Source of the DNA: CAVDRM01 sp963611355
GTDB lineage: Bacteria; Bacillota; Clostridia; Christensenellales; Aristaeellaceae
NCBI GenBank assembly: GCA_963611355.1
Contig: CAVDRM010000032.1
Span: forward strand, 1-26,564
Direction of reading: 5' to 3'
DNA: 26,564 nt
A program made the position numbers and the translations under genes. The notes below the pieces were generated by a model. That model saw nothing but the letters and a program-made list of their open reading frames with translations, was not told the DNA's origin and searched no databases. Position 1 is the first letter of the stretch; every line of letters starts with the position of its first letter. Positions 7,600-14,838 of the stretch are shown piece by piece.

Positions 7600-8160
7600 T
7601 TATGCGGCCACAGTCAGCCGCGCAACATCGAAACCTCGGCGGTAGCAGGAAAGGTAAACATCCCTGCACTTCTGGTACAGCGCGAAAGTGCGCTTGGCTT
7701 TTGCCTCATCATCGTAGACCTTCCAGCATCCGATGCAGCAAAAGCCGCTTCCCTTGTGCTCAATGAAGCCGATGACATCCGCCAAGGGATAATCGAGAAA
7801 AATACCGATTTCATGCGGGAAATTCTCTCCGCATCGAATGTGTGCGGACAGTGTTTCCAGTGCGGCGGGCAGAGAAAAATCGGTATAGCCCTGCCTGCTC
7901 AGAAAGCTGCGGATATCCGCCTGCGAAAGCCGCTGCTCCAGCTGGTTCGGCCGATACACAAACACCAGAGCGCCGAAGGAGCAGCGCTTCAGCATTTGCA
8001 CACGAACGCCCTTCCCGCAGAGCCGCGCATGAACGGACGCGATTTCATCCTCCAAGGAACCCTCCCGCGCCGGACGATAGGCAAACAGACTGCCGCATTT
8101 GTGTCCGGCCAGAGTCGCCGCACAATGACGAACCAAGGTTTCCTCAAAGTGATCGTGCAT
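7600..8160 (-). CDS. DUF3793 family protein
   Basis: This is a 186-aa soluble protein with a Cys/His-containing N-terminus (about 12-25, RHCAATLAGHKCGSLFAY) and the conserved MLKRCSFGALVFVYRP. Further on are the FPHEIGIFLDYPLADVIGFIEHKG block and the near-terminal GCWKVYDDEAKAKRTF. These are hallmarks of DUF3793, a Clostridia family of unknown biochemical role that is repeatedly found next to flavodoxin and metal-uptake genes. Ribosome site AAGGAGA lies just upstream of the ATG at 8158-8160. It heads a two-gene operon with the flavodoxin. Two metalloregulator-like palindromes lie in its 5' region, so I infer induction under iron (or manganese) limitation. Its biochemical role is unknown. Confidence 0.85.
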   Translation of the reverse strand: MHDHFEETLVRHCAATLAGHKCGSLFAYRPAREGSLEDEIASVHARLCGKGVRVQMLKRCSFGALVFVYRPNQLEQRLSQADIRSFLSRQGYTDFSLPAALETLSAHIRCGENFPHEIGIFLDYPLADVIGFIEHKGSGFCCIGCWKVYDDEAKAKRTFALYQKCRDVYLSCYRRGFDVARLTVAA

Positions 8161-8177
8161 CTGTGTCTCCTTGCGCA

Positions 8178-8193
8178 GTTAAAGAAATTTAAC
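8178..8193. promoter_or_regulatory. Palindromic operator candidate, proximal
   Basis: GTTAAAGAAATTTAAC is a dyad with outer arms GTTAAA and TTTAAC, 17 bases before the DUF3793 start and next to its ribosome site. It resembles the second palindrome at 8244-8261, suggesting one regulator binds both. Confidence 0.45.
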
Positions 8194-8208
8194 CGTAATT
8201 TCTAAAGA

Positions 8209-8240
8209 AAAGCCGCCGCTCTGCCGTGTCCGCCGGCTTT
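8209..8240 (-). terminator. Leader hairpin, possible attenuator
   Basis: On the minus strand AAAGCCG (8240-8234) pairs with CGGCTTT (8215-8209) and is followed by TCTTT. It lies between the promoter and the DUF3793 gene, so it could attenuate the operon. The stem has a large interior and the T tract is short. Confidence 0.35.
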
Positions 8241-8243
8241 GCT

Positions 8244-8261
8244 GGTTAAATGTATCTAACC
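8244..8261. promoter_or_regulatory. Palindromic operator candidate at the transcription start
   Basis: GGTTAAATGTATCTAACC is an 18-bp dyad (7 of 9 positions symmetrical) beginning just after the predicted transcription start near 8264. Its GGTTA...TAACC arms resemble DtxR/MntR-type metalloregulator boxes. A repressor bound here would cover the early transcribed region and block the flavodoxin operon. Confidence 0.5.
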
Positions 8262-8270
8262 ATCGCAAAC

Positions 8271-8299
8271 AGAATACCAGACCATCGAAAAAATGTCAA
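8271..8299 (-). promoter_or_regulatory. Sigma-A promoter for the DUF3793-flavodoxin operon
   Basis: On the minus strand TTGACA (8299-8294), exactly 17 bases, then TATTCT (8276-8271). Confidence 0.75.
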
Positions 8300-8327
8300 G
8301 GGGGAAAATTAAAAAATTTGGCTGTAT

Positions 8328-8372
8328 ATAAAAACTTCTCCCGTTTCCGCGATGATACAAAACGAGAGAAGT
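8328..8372 (-). terminator. Rho-independent terminator, probably of the MATE gene
   Basis: On the minus strand ACTTCTCTCGTTT (8372-8360) pairs with AAACGGGAGAAGT (8346-8334), 12 of 13 positions, followed by TTTTATATA. It lies about 190 bases beyond the MATE stop codon. The space between (8373-8564) has only a small ATGCCG/CGGCAT hairpin and no gene. Confidence 0.75.
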
Positions 8373-8564
8373 CCGAATCAATGCCGAGCAAAGCGGCATC
8401 AAACGCCGTGTTTTTTGCTTAATTTCATCGTTGATGCTCAAAATGCAAGCATATGCATTCAGAGCTGCATGCAGCCAGGCAGCGACGGCGGATTGCATAT
8501 TGGCCGAAATGCCGCCTAACAAGCCTGTTTCCGACCGAAAAGCCTTGTGCAGGCGAAGCCGGTC

Positions 8565-9896
8565 TCACGCAGTTTCTCTTCGCCACGGCGCATTGATGTA
8601 GAAATACAGCGACATAGCCGTTGCGACGCTCCAGCCGATGGGCCAGGCGGACCAGATGCCCCGTGTGCCGAAGGACTTGGAAAGGACGATTGCCAGCACC
8701 ACACGCAGGCAAAGGTCGACCAAAGTCGTTGTCATGAACTGCTTCATCATCGCTGCGCCGCGCAGGATGCCATCCGTGGACTGTTTCACCGAAACGACAA
8801 AGTAGAACGGCACAACGATGTACAGGAATTCAAGCCCCGTACGCACCGCCAGCTCAGACGGCTCGTTCATGAAGAAGGAAATCAGCGGCCGACCGGCCAG
8901 CAGATAGATGGCGGCTAAGACGGCGGTCAGCATCCAAACCATTTTCCATCCCGCCTTAAAGCCCTCGCGCACGCGCTCCGGCTTGCCCGCGCCGAAGTTC
9001 TGCCCCGTATAATTGGATATGCCGTTGCCCAAGGTGGTCAGGGAGGTGATGACCAGATTATTGAGCTTGATGGCCGCCGAATAGCCGGCGATGACGCCGG
9101 AGCCGAAGCTGTTGATGACGCTCTGAATGACGATATTGCCGACTGAAATGAAACTCTGCTGTAAAGTGCTGGGCAGGGCAATCTCAATGATCTGCTTCAG
9201 CAGCCGTGCGGAAAAAAGCTGCGGCTTCGTGTCGCACGGCATTTTGTGCAGGCGCTTCAGGACAAACCAGACGGCCAGCACGCAGCTCACGCCCTGGCAG
9301 ATGAAGGTCGCCCATGCGACGCCCGCCACGCCCATGTTAAAAGCCGCCACAAACAGAATATCCATGCCGATGTTGGACAGGGAAGAGGCCGCCAAGAAGC
9401 AGAACGGCGTTTTGGAATCGCCCAGCGCCGAAAAAATGCCCTCGGAAATATTATAAAAGAACACAAACGGCAGCCCTAAAATGTAAATATCCAGATACAG
9501 TGCGGAGTCAGCAAAAATGTTCTTCGGCGTTTGAATGAGGGTCAAAAGCTGGCGATGCAAAACAAGCCCCAGCGCCATGAGGATAAGGCAGACCGCACCG
9601 CTGAAAATCATGGTCGTATGGACGGCGGTGCGGACATCGCCGTATTTCTTCGCGCCGAACAGATGAGAGACGACCACCGAGCAGCCGATATTGCAGCCGA
9701 AGGCAAAGGCAATGAAAATCAGCGTGATTTCATAACTGTTGCCGACAGCGGCCAAAGCATCCTCGCCGATGAAATTTCCGGCAACGAGGCTGTCCGCGAT
9801 ATTATAGAGCTGCTGAAAGACAATGCTGCCAAACAGCGGAAGACAAAACTTCCACAGCACCTTCGAGGGCTTTCCGACCGTCAAATCATTGTTCAT
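8565..9896 (-). CDS. MATE-family multidrug/Na+ antiporter
   Basis: This 443-aa integral membrane protein has about 12 hydrophobic helices in two six-helix halves, the normal size for the MATE/DinF/NorM exporters that expel cationic drugs or toxins using Na+ or H+. The N-terminal MATE signature is clear (LWKFCLPLFGSIVFQQLYNIADSLVAG... with the conserved Q-Q-L-Y-N-x-x-D pattern), and the second half repeats it (EIALPSTLQQSFISVGN). The ATG at 9894-9896 is preceded by AAAGGA about 10 bases away. The frame stays open much further upstream, but that part is only the antisense of the LysR gene. It is divergent from the LysR regulator across a 120-base AT-rich region, which suggests the regulator controls it. 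Substrate cannot be inferred. Confidence 0.92.
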   Translation of the reverse strand: MNNDLTVGKPSKVLWKFCLPLFGSIVFQQLYNIADSLVAGNFIGEDALAAVGNSYEITLIFIAFAFGCNIGCSVVVSHLFGAKKYGDVRTAVHTTMIFSGAVCLILMALGLVLHRQLLTLIQTPKNIFADSALYLDIYILGLPFVFFYNISEGIFSALGDSKTPFCFLAASSLSNIGMDILFVAAFNMGVAGVAWATFICQGVSCVLAVWFVLKRLHKMPCDTKPQLFSARLLKQIIEIALPSTLQQSFISVGNIVIQSVINSFGSGVIAGYSAAIKLNNLVITSLTTLGNGISNYTGQNFGAGKPERVREGFKAGWKMVWMLTAVLAAIYLLAGRPLISFFMNEPSELAVRTGLEFLYIVVPFYFVVSVKQSTDGILRGAAMMKQFMTTTLVDLCLRVVLAIVLSKSFGTRGIWSAWPIGWSVATAMSLYFYINAPWRRETA

Positions 9897-9957
9897 GAGA
9901 AAATAATCCTTTCGCCTCTGCTTTACGGCAGAACGGAAACAGTATATAATAAATCGT

Positions 9958-9980
9958 CCATATAAATCATACATATATGG
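9958..9980. promoter_or_regulatory. Divergent MATE/LysR control region with dyad
   Basis: CCATAT (9958-9963) and ATATGG (9975-9980) form a dyad in the 120-base divergent intergenic region. It is of the size and AT-rich, T-N11-A character bound by LysR proteins. AGTATA (9941-9946) could be the MATE -10 on the minus strand. Individual promoter elements are weak. Confidence 0.4.
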
Positions 9981-10016
9981 AATGTGAACAATATATATTT
10001 TACATAGGAGTATCGC

Positions 10017-10916
10017 ATGAACATCACCTATGATTACTACCGCGTGTTTTACTACGTCGCCCGCTATCAGAGCTTTACCAAGGCCGCCGACGCGCTGATG
10101 AGCAGCCAGCCGAATGTCACCAAATTCATTCAAAACCTTGAATCCCAGCTTCACTGCCGGCTCTTTGTCCGCACAAGCCGGCAGGTGCGGCTGACGGAGG
10201 CCGGCGAGCGGCTCTATGCCCATGTGCAGATTGCGTTTGACCATTTGGCACAGGCTGAGGAGGAGCTGAGCGCAGCCGACACGGAGCAGCGCGGTGTTCT
10301 CAGCATCGGCACGAGCGAGACAGCCCTGCACGGCGCTCTTCTGCCGGTTCTGCGCACCTTCAAGACGGCGCATCCTCTCGTCCGCTGCTGCGTGAACAAC
10401 GACACCATTCAAAACACCGTACAGGCGCTGTCCGATGGGCAGGTGGATTTGGCCGTAGTCGCCTCGCCCGGCGTCATCCAAGGCGATATCAAAAAAACGG
10501 CGCTTTGCTCCTATCATGAGCTTTTAACCTGCGGACGGCATTATGCAGAGCTGACGAGCCGTGCCTATTCGCTGTCCGAATTGACCCAATACCCGTGGAT
10601 TGATTTGCGGCGCGACACACAGACGCACATCCTGCATTCTCAGCTTTTCTTAAAGGAGCAGCTCATTTACAGGCCGGATGTGGAGGTCACGACGGCGGCG
10701 CAGCTGCTTCCCATGCTGCTGCACCAGCTCGGCATCGGCTTTATTCCCGAATTTTTCGCTGCCGATGCCCTTGCGTCCGGCGAGCTTTTATCTATTCATC
10801 TGAAGACAGAATGGCCGACGCGCCGCATCTATCTCTTGGAAAGCACGCAGCGTCCGGCCGGACGATGGGCGCAGACGCTGAAAACACTGCTGTTAAAAGA
10901 GACCTATGCTGTTTGA
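10017..10916 (+). CDS. LysR-type transcriptional regulator
   Basis: The 299-aa protein has typical LysR length. The winged helix-turn-helix occupies about 1-62 (YYRVFYYVARYQSFTKAADALMSSQPNVTKFIQNLE followed by LHCRLFVRTSRQVRLTEAGERLY). The effector-binding domain (about 90-290) contains the usual GVLSIGTSETA start, DLAVVASP and a late LHQLGIGFIPEFFA. The ATG follows AGGAG by 6 bases. It is transcribed away from the MATE transporter, so it most likely autoregulates and activates or represses that exporter. The inducer is unknown. The gene is complete and ends 46 bases before the convergent end of topB. Confidence 0.92.
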   Translation: MNITYDYYRVFYYVARYQSFTKAADALMSSQPNVTKFIQNLESQLHCRLFVRTSRQVRLTEAGERLYAHVQIAFDHLAQAEEELSAADTEQRGVLSIGTSETALHGALLPVLRTFKTAHPLVRCCVNNDTIQNTVQALSDGQVDLAVVASPGVIQGDIKKTALCSYHELLTCGRHYAELTSRAYSLSELTQYPWIDLRRDTQTHILHSQLFLKEQLIYRPDVEVTTAAQLLPMLLHQLGIGFIPEFFAADALASGELLSIHLKTEWPTRRIYLLESTQRPAGRWAQTLKTLLLKETYAV

Positions 10917-10962
10917 CAATTAAGGCATAGCTTAAATTCGTCCGAAAAATCCATGATTGAGG

Positions 10963-13143
10963 TCACTTTTTCTTTTCATATAGAATAGAGCAGGATATGC
11001 CTCCGCCGCCCTGCTCCTTCGGGGTGAAGGATAAAACGTTATTTTGAAGCGTCAGCGTGCCGGTGCTGCCCTTGACCTGCCCGTCCTTTAAAAGAAGGGC
11101 GACGATTTTTCCCGTCAATGCAGGACCGCCGCCGCGCTGAAGGCAGTCCTTCCACAAAGTGAAACGGCAGCCGTCCCGCCAGCCTGAGCAGCCGAATGCC
11201 TTGGGCGATTCCTGTACGGGCTTCCCGCACAGAGGGCAGACAACGCCCTTCAGCTTGGGGTATGCCGAAGCAGATGCCTTCCCGCCGCGTTTTTTGCGGC
11301 GCTCCTCTTCAGGAAAATCGCCCTGCTTGTCGGTCGTTTTGGCATAGTCCACCAAAAAGGCAGTCATGTTGCGGATGCCCTGCATGAAGCGTTCCGTATC
11401 GCGCTTGTTTTCGGCGATTTCGTTAAGCGCCAGCTCCCATTTTCCCGTCATTTCGGGGGAGGCTATCTCCGAAGGGGCAATGTCAATCAGGCGCACGCCC
11501 TTTTCCGTTGCGGACAGCGCCCTTCCCTTGCGCTCGGCATAGCCGACGGCAATCAGCCGCTCGATGATGGCGGCGCGGGTCGCGGGCGTTCCGAGGCCGC
11601 TGCCCTTCATCCGTTCACGGAGCGCCTCATCCTCCAAGTCGCGCCCCGCATTTTCCATGCCGGCCAACAGGCTTGCGTCCGTGTGCGGAGCGGGCGGCTT
11701 GGTCGCGTCCTTTTTGGCACCTGCCTTCCGAACGCTGCGTTCATCGCCCGCATTCAGCGGCGGCAGTGCTGCTTCCTCCTCCTGCTCTTTTTTTTTGCCA
11801 CGGGCCGGCTTCTGCTCCATGTTTTGATAAACGCTTTTCCATCCCTGCGCCCGCACAGCGCGTCCCGTTGACTTGAAGGGATAGCCCTCTGACACCGTTA
11901 CAACACGGGTCTGGTCATATTCATACGGCGGATAAAACGCCGCAATCATCCGCCGCGCCACCAAGTCATACAGGGCGCGTTCATCGGGCGGGAGCTTATC
12001 CAACGGCGCCGTCTGCGGGGTCGGGATGAGCGCATGATGGTCGCTCACCTTGGCATTGTCAAAAATGCGCTTGGAAAACGGCAGCCTGCCGTCCTCCTGA
12101 TACGAAATAGCCTTCACAAACGGCTGATACTCCTGCGGCAGACGCAAGAGGGTCTGCTTGACGCGTCCCATCATGTCCAAGGGCAGATATCGGCTGTCCG
12201 TGCGCGGATAGGTCAGCACTTTCCACTTTTCATAAAGGGACTGCGCCAGCTTCAGCGTTTTATCGGCGGTAAAGCCCAGCATTTTGTTGGCATCCCGCTG
12301 AAGCGAGGTCAGGTCATATAATTGCGGCGCAAGCTCCCGCTTCTGTTCTCCCGTCACGGAGCGGACAACGGCTTTTTTGCCCCTGACCGCCTTGACGATT
12401 GCTTCAGCCTCCTCCGCCGTCTTCAGGCGGTTGTTGGTCTTTTCATCCTTGATGCTTTCATCGAACCACTGTCCCTGATAATCGCCGAAATCGGCGGTCA
12501 CGGTGTGATATTCGATGGGACGGAAATCCCTGATTTCCTTAAAGCGCTTGACCAAAATAGCCAATGTCGGGGTCTGCACACGCCCGATGGACAGAAGCGT
12601 ATTGTACCTCAGGGTAAAGGCGCGGCTGGCATTCATGCCAACCAGCCAGTCCGCCTGAGAGCGGCACTGCGCACTCTTGTATAGACCGTCATAATCGGCG
12701 GACGGGCGCAGGACGGCAAAGCCCTCCCTGATGGCTTCATCCGTCATGGAGGATATCCACAGCCGCTGCACGGGCTTTTTGCAGCCCGCCTTTTCATAAA
12801 TCAGGCGAAAAATCAGTTCGCCCTCCCGCCCCGCGTCCGTTGCACATATCAGGCTGTCCACCGTCTTATCCTGCATCAGCTTTTTTAAAACGGAAAACTG
12901 CGGGCGCGTCTTGGGAATGACCTTGGTCGGCAGGGTGTCCGGCAGCATGGGCAAGTCCTCCATGCGCCACTTTTGATATTTTTCGTCAATCTCGTCCGGC
13001 TCGCAAAGTGTGACCAAATGCCCGACCGCCCATGAAACGATATATTCCCCGCCCTTCAGAAATCCCTCGCCGTGCTCCGCGCATTTCAGCACCCGTGCAA
13101 TATCACGCGCCACGCTTGGTTTTTCCGCAATGATAAGAATCAT
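10963..13143 (-). CDS. topB: DNA topoisomerase III (type IA)
   Basis: The 726-aa protein has full type IA organisation. The TOPRIM domain begins with ILIIAEKPSVARDIA (catalytic Glu in EKPS) and contains CATDAGREGELIFRLIYE with the acidic metal site. The core contains IGRVQTPTLAILV and VLTYPRTDSRYLP, whose Tyr is the active-site nucleophile that forms the 5'-phosphotyrosine link. The C-terminal part has the ARKxG-like KGSGLGTPATRAAIIERL block and a single zinc-ribbon-like segment (CPLCGKPVQESPKAFGC...GC). The length and the EKPSVARDIA start separate TopB from TopA. It relaxes negative supercoils and resolves replication or recombination intermediates. Its ATG overlaps the stop of the upstream CHAP gene as ATGA, so it is the last gene of a four-gene operon. 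I see no clear terminator in the 46 bases after it. Confidence 0.95.
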   Translation of the reverse strand: MILIIAEKPSVARDIARVLKCAEHGEGFLKGGEYIVSWAVGHLVTLCEPDEIDEKYQKWRMEDLPMLPDTLPTKVIPKTRPQFSVLKKLMQDKTVDSLICATDAGREGELIFRLIYEKAGCKKPVQRLWISSMTDEAIREGFAVLRPSADYDGLYKSAQCRSQADWLVGMNASRAFTLRYNTLLSIGRVQTPTLAILVKRFKEIRDFRPIEYHTVTADFGDYQGQWFDESIKDEKTNNRLKTAEEAEAIVKAVRGKKAVVRSVTGEQKRELAPQLYDLTSLQRDANKMLGFTADKTLKLAQSLYEKWKVLTYPRTDSRYLPLDMMGRVKQTLLRLPQEYQPFVKAISYQEDGRLPFSKRIFDNAKVSDHHALIPTPQTAPLDKLPPDERALYDLVARRMIAAFYPPYEYDQTRVVTVSEGYPFKSTGRAVRAQGWKSVYQNMEQKPARGKKKEQEEEAALPPLNAGDERSVRKAGAKKDATKPPAPHTDASLLAGMENAGRDLEDEALRERMKGSGLGTPATRAAIIERLIAVGYAERKGRALSATEKGVRLIDIAPSEIASPEMTGKWELALNEIAENKRDTERFMQGIRNMTAFLVDYAKTTDKQGDFPEEERRKKRGGKASASAYPKLKGVVCPLCGKPVQESPKAFGCSGWRDGCRFTLWKDCLQRGGGPALTGKIVALLLKDGQVKGSTGTLTLQNNVLSFTPKEQGGGGISCSILYEKKK

Positions 13144-14078
13144 TCCGTTCCGCCATCCTCTGTCTCCGTTTCGCCAAGCGCCGCTACCGCTGCCTCCAGC
13201 GCCTTCCGCGTTTCCATGTTGTAGCTGCTCTTGACGGTCAGCCCGTAATCCTTCTGAAAGCTCTTGACCGCGCTCATCAAATCGCGGCTCGCCTGCTTCA
13301 TGTAGCTGTTCTTTTTCGGAAAATAGCCCAGCAGCTCCAAATTCTTTTGCAGCACGGCCACGTCATCGCACGTCGTATACAGGTGAATGGCCGTGTAAGC
13401 GCGTCTTTCGGGCGTACCGTAACCGTAAATCAGCTTATAATCCAATGGATAAGTCGCCCGCTGCACGCGGTCGGGGTTGTTGCCTTCAATGACGTGTACC
13501 TGAACGGTTCCGTCCGCATCGCGGCTCACGCCCTCCACGATGGCGACATGATCCGTTCCCCGCTTGCGAGAATACCAGAAAATCCACATGTAATCGCCCG
13601 GCTGGGGAATGTATTCATGCTCCTGCATGTAGGTATCCGCGCCGATGAACCACTGCTCCTCGTGCGACACGGGGATGATGGCGTTATCCGAAATAAAGCG
13701 CCCCTTTTCCATAAACCACGGCGCACCCTCGGAGGATTTTCCGTACCACGGGAACATATCTTTCAGCATGGACGTCCCGTAACGTGTGTCCGCTTCATTC
13801 ACACACCATGTCAAAAATTCCGCGCACCACGCCACGCGCCGTCCGCAAAACCATTCTCCGTACTTGGATTGGTCATTCAGCGGCCCTTCGACATAGCCGA
13901 TTTCTTCCTGCGCCACCTTCAGCACCAGCAGCCACGGCTGCTCCTCGATGCAGCTCTCATCGATTTCCGGCGGCTGCCATTCATCGCTGGCCACGATGTT
14001 CTCCCTGTCCACCGTCCATGCGGACGCGGCACAGGCTAAGCTCAAAAGCACCATCAGGCAAAGAAGACATTTCTTCAC
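13140..14078 (-). CDS. Secreted CHAP-type amidase/peptidase with C-terminal PG_binding_1 domain
   Basis: I choose a GTG start at 14078-14076 because AAGGAG (14093-14088) lies 9 bases upstream and the product then begins directly with a signal peptide (VKKCLLCLMVLLSLACAASA). This gives 312 aa. The catalytic region follows, with GYVEGPLNDQSKYGEWF, the probable nucleophile Cys85 in RRVAWCAEFLTWC, His177 in GTDHVAIVEG and a polar VIEGNN (about 196-201): the Cys-His-polar order of CHAP/NlpC-like peptidoglycan hydrolases. A single peptidoglycan-binding type 1 repeat occupies about 230-298 (VLQKNLELLGYF...AVKSFQKDYGL). Its 5' end overlaps the TrmN6-like gene by ~98 bases in another frame, and its stop overlaps topB by 4 bases. 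Wall hydrolysis outside the cell is the likely role; bond specificity is not evident. Confidence 0.85.
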   Translation of the reverse strand: MKKCLLCLMVLLSLACAASAWTVDRENIVASDEWQPPEIDESCIEEQPWLLVLKVAQEEIGYVEGPLNDQSKYGEWFCGRRVAWCAEFLTWCVNEADTRYGTSMLKDMFPWYGKSSEGAPWFMEKGRFISDNAIIPVSHEEQWFIGADTYMQEHEYIPQPGDYMWIFWYSRKRGTDHVAIVEGVSRDADGTVQVHVIEGNNPDRVQRATYPLDYKLIYGYGTPERRAYTAIHLYTTCDDVAVLQKNLELLGYFPKKNSYMKQASRDLMSAVKSFQKDYGLTVKSSYNMETRKALEAAVAALGETETEDGGTE

Positions 14079-14838
14079 GGATCGGTTCTCCTTCATCACT
14101 TTGATAAATTCTTTTTATTTCCGCGCTGTCCTGCCCGTCCGGATCCCGAACTATCAGCGGGGGCATCACCGTAAGCCCCGGCCTTCCGTTCAGATAGCCC
14201 TCCAGCAGCATCAGCCATGCCGGACGGTCTGCGCGGCTGTGGACAGGCCTGAGGCGCTTCGGCTCAATACGGGCATCTTTCAGCGTCTCAAACGCCTCCG
14301 CCATACGCTTGGGCGGCAGGCAGAGGCACAGCCGTCCGCCGTTTTTGAGCAGCCATTTGGCCGCCCGTGCGACGTCCGCCAAGGTGCATTCGGTTTCCGT
14401 TTTTGCCGTTCTGAGTGCTGCCGTTTCCGGCAAGCGGCTGTCATCCCGCGCTTCATACGGCGGGTTGCACACAACGAGCGAATACGCTCCGCTCGGCAAA
14501 AGAGTGCGGATTGAACGCACATCGTGACAATGCACGGTAATTTTGCCCTCCAGCCCGTTTCCGCGCACGGAACGCGCCGCCGCATCCGCCATTTCCTTTT
14601 GCAGCTCTACCGCATCAAACACGGCGGACGGCTCGCGGCCGTACAGAAGCAGCGGCAGGATGCCCGTACCCGTGCCCAAATCGGCAACTCTGTCATGCGG
14701 CCTGATCTGGGCAAAATCCGACAGTATGACCGCGTCCAGCCCAAAACGGAAGCCCTTCGTTTTTTGCAGGATGAACAGGCCGTTTCTCTGCAAATCGTCC
14801 AGACGCTCATCCGGCTTTATGTCAAAGTTCAAGTTCAT
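13981..14838 (-). CDS. TrmN6/YfiC-like tRNA1(Val) adenine-37 N6-methyltransferase
   Basis: The protein is a class I SAM-dependent methyltransferase of 285 aa. DLGTGTGILPLLL (about 53-65) is the SAM-binding motif I, ELQKEM (about 78-83) the acidic loop, and VCNPPYEA (NPPY at 125-128) the catalytic motif of N6-adenine methylases. The opening IKPDERLDDLQRNGLFILQ and KGFRFGLDAVILSDFA are characteristic of the Firmicutes YfiC/TrmN6 group. The family normally ends near the EIKRIY that is seen at about 247. Here ~38 further residues continue across the start of the CHAP gene and look like a frame-overlap extension, not a domain. The ATG at 14836-14838 overlaps the stop of the SpoIID gene by 17 bases and has no good ribosome site of its own, so coupling is likely. 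Confidence 0.85.
   Translation of the reverse strand: MNLNFDIKPDERLDDLQRNGLFILQKTKGFRFGLDAVILSDFAQIRPHDRVADLGTGTGILPLLLYGREPSAVFDAVELQKEMADAAARSVRGNGLEGKITVHCHDVRSIRTLLPSGAYSLVVCNPPYEARDDSRLPETAALRTAKTETECTLADVARAAKWLLKNGGRLCLCLPPKRMAEAFETLKDARIEPKRLRPVHSRADRPAWLMLLEGYLNGRPGLTVMPPLIVRDPDGQDSAEIKRIYQSDEGEPIREEMSSLPDGAFELSLCRVRMDGGQGEHRGQR

Noticed and set aside
9897..10517. N-terminal extension of the MATE protein giving a 650-aa frame
   Set aside because: The extra part lies antisense to the LysR gene and has no MATE homology; the ATG at 9896 has the family-typical N-terminus.
14079..14099. Earlier ATG/GTG starts for the CHAP protein
   Set aside because: They lie over or upstream of the AAGGAG ribosome site; the GTG at 14078 has proper spacing and starts at the signal peptide.
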